DNA of 64,000 bases from Hymenopus coronatus. Taxonomy: Eukaryota > Arthropoda > Insecta > Mantodea > Hymenopodidae. The stretch spans positions 32,759,501 through 32,823,500 of the forward strand of contig CM060883.1 in the NCBI GenBank assembly GCA_030762935.1. Reading direction: 5' to 3'. The position numbers and the translations under genes are program-made. The notes below the pieces were generated by a model. The model saw only the letters and a list, made by a program, of their open reading frames with translations. It was not told the DNA's origin and did no database searches. Positions within the stretch are counted from its first letter, which is position 1. The number at the start of each line of letters is the position of its first letter. Shown in pieces: positions 59,538 through 64,000 of the stretch.

Positions 59538-60380
59538 AAACTCTGATGTGTTCCATTCACGTGACTTTCTCTACATCTCTGCAACAAATTATTGTTAAAA
59601 AGCTAAAGCTTCTATTTACTTAATGCTAATCGAGAAAAAAATTAGAAGAAACAGTCTTATTACTTGCTTCCTTGTAAGTAGAAGCGAAATAATGGAGTAC
59701 GATAGGTTAAATTGATAGCCAAAAGCTGGCTGCTATGTGACTGAAGTACCTTTGTTTGTTTGGATAGGAGTTGACAAATTCCAGTATGAGAGAAATATAA
59801 GTTTTTAAAGATGAAACCAAAAACAAGGAGTATCGCAAAAACGATCAACTCCACGAAAAAAATGTATATAACATAAATTGTGTGTTTTAATATGCTCTAC
59901 ATTTTTTGTGGGGTAAGTGTTTGTGTATGTCATACGGTTTAGCAGTTATGCAAAATTGCGTAAAATTCATCCAGAATAAAGTAGTCTTCAGAGGCTATTC
60001 CCAGAAAATTCAAGATATACATTTTACTTGTCAGGTAAATATCTTTAATATACGATATTTTAATCAAAATATTATTAGCCATTTTGAGAAAATCAAAATT
60101 TTCGAAAAAAGTTCAATGTAAAGGGTAATTTGGGGCGGGGGATTTTTTTTTTCAAAATCTTAATATCGTATCACTGGAAGATACTAAACTTTAATACTAA
60201 GTTTGGCATTAAACCGACTTTGGTATTAAACTTTTCGTTTTTGAGTTATTGTGTTCAGACACACACACACAGACTTTTTTTCTGAAAATGAGTTTTTTTT
60301 TTTTTTTTTTTTTTTTTAATATTTTCAATTTCTTTGGACCAATACAATAGGTACTCTCTACGCATTATAGAACGTAATAA
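59538..60380 (-). mobile_element. HER element, full length
   Basis: AAACTCTGATGTGTTCCATTC to TCTCTACGCATTATAGAACG; contains a 26-base T run near 60293. The hairpin end is decayed. Confidence 0.83.
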
Positions 60381-60750
60381 GCTGTTTTAATTGCAGGAGA
60401 AGCTGGTGTGTACGTACATAAGCATTTTGTTTTTCACCACGCACAATTGATTTGGCTGTACTTCCCCGTTCCAGAATCTTTTGATAGAATGAAGTATTTT
60501 TCTTTTTTTTTTTTTATAATTGCTAAAGCAAGCAGCGCCGCAGAAAGGGGAGGTGCTCTTTCCGCAAGAAACAAACAACTCAGACTTGCAGCTAAAGTGC
60601 ACTTACAGCATCTCTCTTAAATGTTTACTAGCAGAAGTCTGACGAAAAAGTTTTGTTTGTGCTAAATTTTGTTGCAGCCATGTATATCTGTAAACAACCC
60701 CATAAAGAACAATTTAGAGATTCAGTTCACAGTATTTCTCTACCCACAAT
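60381..60750. other. Unassigned sequence
   Basis: Nothing recognised. Short antiparallel frames at 60387-60620 have no family motif. Confidence 0.5.
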
Positions 60751-60875
60751 CGTTTATTACTTTCTCTATCACGTACATAGTAGGTAGAGAAGTTATTGCT
60801 TGAGAAAAAAGTCCTTTTGTGTGTCTGTGTCAGTGAACAGCACAACGCAAACACGAAAATTCCATTAAATATTTT
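60751..60875 (+). mobile_element. HER hairpin-end fragment
   Basis: TTATTACTTTCTCTATCACG to ATTCCATTAAATA, with the CACCCAAAAATTCG block deleted; another HER starts directly after. Confidence 0.72.
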
Positions 60876-61719
60876 TACTTTCTCTGCACCTGCAAGGTAC
60901 ACAATGAATAGAGAAAGTATTGCAACCACCCAAAAATTCGATACCGAGATTTCACCGGAAATATATGTTTTGGGTCCCCCTGAATCCAAAAGAAACCATT
61001 TTTGGAAAAAGGCCTGTATGTGTGTGCCTTTGAACAGCATAGCTCAAAAATGAAAGACCGCTTAATACCAAACTTAGTATTTAAGTATGGTGTCTTCCAA
61101 GGATGCGACACGAACATTTTCTAGAAAATCCCCCACCCCCAACTACCCTTTACCAGGACTCTTTTTTTTTTTTTTTAGAAAATTTTGATTTTCTCAAAAA
61201 TAGCTCGAACGATTTTGATTAAAATATCGTACATTAAAGATATTTGCCTGACAAAATGTATATCTTGAATTTTCTGGGAATAGCCTCTGAAGACTACTTT
61301 ATTCTGGATGAATTTTACGGAATTTTGCATAACTGCTAAACCGTAAGCGATGGACAAAAACTGTAGAACACATTAAAACACACAATTTATGTTATATACA
61401 TTTTTTTCGTGGAGTTGTTCATTTTTGAGATATTCCTTGTTTTTGGTTTCAGCTTTGAAAAACACTCTTTTCTCATTTAGGAATTTGTCAACTCCTGCCC
61501 ATGTAATCAGTGGAACTTCACATAGCAACCAGCTTATGACTTCTCTTTAACCTATGATACTCCCTTATTTCGCTTCTGCTTACAAGGAAGCAAGTAATAA
61601 GACTATTTCTGCTAATTTTTTCTCGATTAGTATAAAGTAAATAGAAGAATAAGCTTATTAACAATAATTTCTTACACAGAAGTAGAGAAAGGCATGTGAA
61701 TGGAACACATCAGATTTTT
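60876..61719 (+). mobile_element. HER element, full length
   Basis: TTTTTACTTTCTCTGCACC to GTGAATGGAACACATCAGATTTTT; 844 bases, well preserved. Confidence 0.88.
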
Positions 61720-61780
61720 AACAATAATTTGTTACAGAGATATAGAGAAAGTCATGTGAATGGAACACATTCGATTTTTT
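61720..61780 (+). mobile_element. HER right-end duplicate
   Basis: AACAATAATTTGTTACAGAGATATAGAGAAAG to CACATTCGATTTTTT, a second copy of the last 61 bases set in tandem. Confidence 0.8.
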
Positions 61781-61784
61781 AAAT

Positions 61785-61900
61785 TATTTAAGATCTGCAA
61801 CCTCCAAGGATATAACAGGAAGAATTCCTAGAAAATGTCTCCACTCCAAACTACCCTTTACGTGGTACATTTCTCAAAAATGGCTCTAACCTTTTTGATT
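61785..61900 (+). mobile_element. HER internal fragment
   Basis: CCTCCAAGGATATAACAGGAAG, CCAAACTACCCTTTACGTGG, CTCAAAAATGGCTCTAAC, then broken by the relic that follows. Confidence 0.65.
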
Positions 61901-62035
61901 CAGTTCACCCTGAAGACGAGGAAGATGCACTTCTTCGAAACGTTGGTGTCAAGCCAAGTTATTACCTGGCTAGAAGCCCGAGAAGATTTTGAATTAACAC
62001 GTCGCCAGGAAAGCTATAGTTCTTATTTTAAAATA
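61901..62035 (+). other. Retroelement 3'-end relic with hammerhead-like core
   Basis: CTGAAGA (61910) is followed by a possible stem AGGAAG-ATGCA-CTTCTT, then CGAAAC and, seven bases on, GTC (61948-61950). These are in the order of hammerhead ribozyme conserved elements (CUGANGA, GAAAC, NUH). Then CCCGAGAAGATTTTGAATTAAC, a motif common at 3' ends of Penelope-like or related retroelements in arthropods (from memory). No stem I pairing is obvious. Confidence 0.35.
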
Positions 62036-62405
62036 TCATATGTTTAAGATATTTTTATGAAATCCTCTTAATTATATATGACTTTTGTATAACCGGTAAA
62101 CCATACTCATTAAAACACACAAATGTATGCCTGAACAGTTTTTATACAGCTAAGCATTTACAAGGTATTCCTGGTTATTGGTTTCAATTTTAAAACACTT
62201 ATGCTTTTCTCATACGAGAACTCAACGTTCGTTGCATTTCTCTTTAGTTTTACTCCTGGTCCGCCAAAAAGAACCGAATTTAAATGTCATCGTAGGCGAC
62301 ATCTTTGAAAGATTTGATTATGACTTTGGGTTAGTTTATTCTCTTATTTCCGCCTATTTACAAGGAAATATGAAATAAAATCACTTCTGCTATGTTTATC
62401 TTTTA
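62036..62405 (+). mobile_element. HER element, left piece, interrupted by SINEs
   Basis: ATATGTTTAAGATATTTTTATG, AACCGGTAAACCATA, TGGTTTCAATTTTAAAACAC, TCTCTTATTTCCGC; continues at 62838 after the SINE insertions. Confidence 0.65.
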
Positions 62406-62454
62406 TTTTTGCATAGCGTTTAACGCTCGTTTTTACTACTATGACACTCATTAC

Positions 62455-62575
62455 CGGGAATGAAAATGGAGCACCGGTGGAATGCGATGTCGGGGAAAAC
62501 CGGAAAACCCACCCCTGCGCCGCTTTATCCACCACCAATCCCATATGCGGTCTCCTGGGATCGAAGTGGAGATAA
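62455..62575 (-). mobile_element. SINE S1 fragment
   Basis: Inverse S1: GGAGCACCGGTGGAATGCG, CGCCGCTTTATCCACCACC, CTCCTGGGATCGAAG. The head is cut within the B box. Confidence 0.78.
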
Positions 62576-62639
62576 AGTTTTATTTACAAATGATCTTTAA
62601 CTGTTTTCCCATTCTATTCTGGGCGTTAAAGACCCTTTA

Positions 62640-62836
62640 ATTTTGCTTAGAGGCCTCTTTATAAAGCTCCCATAAATCTACGACACGGAAAAAACGGTTG
62701 TAATTCCCTTCCGAAGGAAGCCATGCTAAGAATTTTGACGTCCGATAAAATCCATCGTCCTCCTCGCCTGGGATCGAACTGAGGCCGCTCTGGTGAGAGG
62801 CGAGTGGTCTAACAATTCGACCACGGCGCGTCCTAA
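62640..62836 (-). mobile_element. Chimeric SINE: S1-type head on S2 body
   Basis: Minus strand: GCGCCGTGGTCGAATTGTTAG (S1 head), B box AGTTCGATCCC, then GGAGGACGATGGATTTTATC and GGCTTCCTTCGGAAGGGAAT (S2 body). Confidence 0.8.
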
Positions 62837-62837
62837 T

Positions 62838-62942
62838 GATTATATCGATTAGTATGTTACAGATAGAAGAATTAGATTTTATAAGAATAATTTGTTGCTG
62901 AGTAGATAGAATAAGCGATGTGAATGGAACATATCAGATTAT
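62838..62942 (+). mobile_element. HER element, right piece after SINE insertions
   Basis: ATATCGATTAGTATGTTACAG, AAGAATAATTTGTTGCTGAG, GATGTGAATGGAACATATCAGATT. Confidence 0.7.
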
Positions 62943-63287
62943 TTTAATCTATCTCACGAAAATTAAGAGTAATGTTTGCAGGACGATTATTTCTCTGCTC
63001 GCTTGAAGACCTGTTGGGAATGAAAGTGCAAATCTGCACTTGGTAAATTAGAAATCTGGGTTATTTCCATTGCTTTACAACATGGATGGTGTATAAGATG
63101 AAAAGTCTCTCAAAGCTAAGCTTCCGGGAAAATGCACCCATTCGGAATCAAGTAGGAGTTTTCATTGTGTGTTTTGAAGAAGACCATATAAATGTATCTA
63201 GGTCACAAGACGAAAGTTTGGAGTCAGAGTTCACATTAAGGATTTCACGTTCCTTAGAATACTGAAAACACGCGCATTTTCGAATAA
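62943..63287. other. Unassigned sequence
   Basis: Nothing recognised. Confidence 0.5.
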
Positions 63288-63948
63288 TAAAAAATCTGAT
63301 GTGTTCCACTCACATAAATTTCTCTACATCTCTGAATCAAATTATTTTGAAACTTTAAGCTTTTACTTACTTCATGCTAATCGAGACAAAATTAGCAGAA
63401 GTAATCTTGATACTTGCTTCCTTGTAAGTAGAAGCGAGTAGGCTAAAGTGATAGTCAAAAGCTGGTTGCTATGTTACTGAAGTTCTTCCTATATGACAAA
63501 AATAAGTTTTTCAAAACTGAAATTAAAAACAAGGAATATCTCAAAACCTATCAACTCTAAGAAAAAAATGTATATAACAAATTGTGTGTTTTAACGTGCT
63601 CTACATTGTTTGTGTGGTAAGTTTTTGTCCATCTCTTACGGTTTAGCTGTTATGTAAAATTCCGTAAAAGTCTTCCAGTATAAAGTAGTCTTCAGAGGCT
63701 ATTCCCAGAAAATTGAAGATATGCATTTTATTTGTGAGGTAAATATCTTTAGTATACGATATTTCAATTAAAATCGTTAATGCCATTTTTCAGAAAATCA
63801 AAATTTTCGAAAAAAGTTCCATGTAAAGGGTATTTGGAGGTGGGGGGATTTTGTTGAAAATCTTCATGTCGCATCCTTGGAAGATACCTAACTTAAGTAC
63901 CAAGTTTGGTATTTAACGACTTTTCGTTTTTGAGCTATGCTGCCCACA

Positions 63949-63988
<40 letters not shown>

Positions 63989-64000
63989 TGGACCTTTTTC
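63288..64000 (-). mobile_element. HER element, cut by the window edge
   Basis: AAAAAATCTGATGTGTTCCACTC to CACACGTGGACCTTTTTC, with (CA)n at 63953-63980. The hairpin end lies beyond the window. Confidence 0.85.

Overview
This is a repeat-dominated, AT-rich, intronic or intergenic stretch of a large animal genome, almost certainly an arthropod and probably an insect. The evidence is Tc1/mariner-type transposons, several tRNA-derived SINE families, non-LTR retrotransposon debris, long microsatellites and no compact coding. The transposon and LINE flavour is reminiscent of cockroaches and other polyneopterans, but that is only an impression. I see no prokaryotic features and no complete host gene.

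Only one stretch looks like a host coding exon: 58944-59102 on the minus strand. It is a 159-base exon with a polypyrimidine/AG acceptor, a GTGAGT donor, symmetric phase-1 boundaries and the glypican signature C-x5-CC-T-x-EME. The rest of the window would then be intron or flank of a glypican (Dally/Dlp-type heparan sulfate proteoglycan) gene read right to left.

The dominant repeat is a family I call HER (hairpin-ended repeat), full length about 0.8-0.9 kb, with more than 45 complete or broken copies from end to end. One end is TTTTTACTTTCTCTA followed by a roughly 33-base palindrome; the other end is GTAGAGAAAGTCATG...CATCAGATTTTT. In HER entries, + means the hairpin end is on the left. HER copies encode nothing; the open frames inside them are chance. 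The layout (subterminal inverted ACTTTCTCTAC, terminal hairpin, internal CA microsatellite) resembles non-autonomous Helentron/DINE elements. Many copies sit as inverted pairs or end-to-end chains.

Region by region: 1-1.9 kb is a tandem array of HER plus its flank. 2.3-4.5 kb is a nest of SINEs, a rearranged mariner and a LINE. 7.9-8.8 and 19.4-20.3 kb hold two 872-base foldback DNA transposons, each with an intact 162-codon frame encoding only the DNA-binding half of a transposase. 9-16 kb mixes HER, SINEs, transposase and LINE relics and a second rearranged mariner. 27.5-32.3 kb is a 4.75-kb satellite of about 60 monomers of 78 bases. 33-46 kb is HER plus nested SINEs. 47-58 kb is mostly HER with a third mariner fragment. 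58-59.1 kb has an inverted SINE pair and the glypican exon. 59.5-64 kb is HER again, with a possible hammerhead-like retroelement relic and chimeric SINEs.

All family assignments come from reading motifs by eye; no search was run. Boundaries of repeats are approximate, typically within 5-20 bases.
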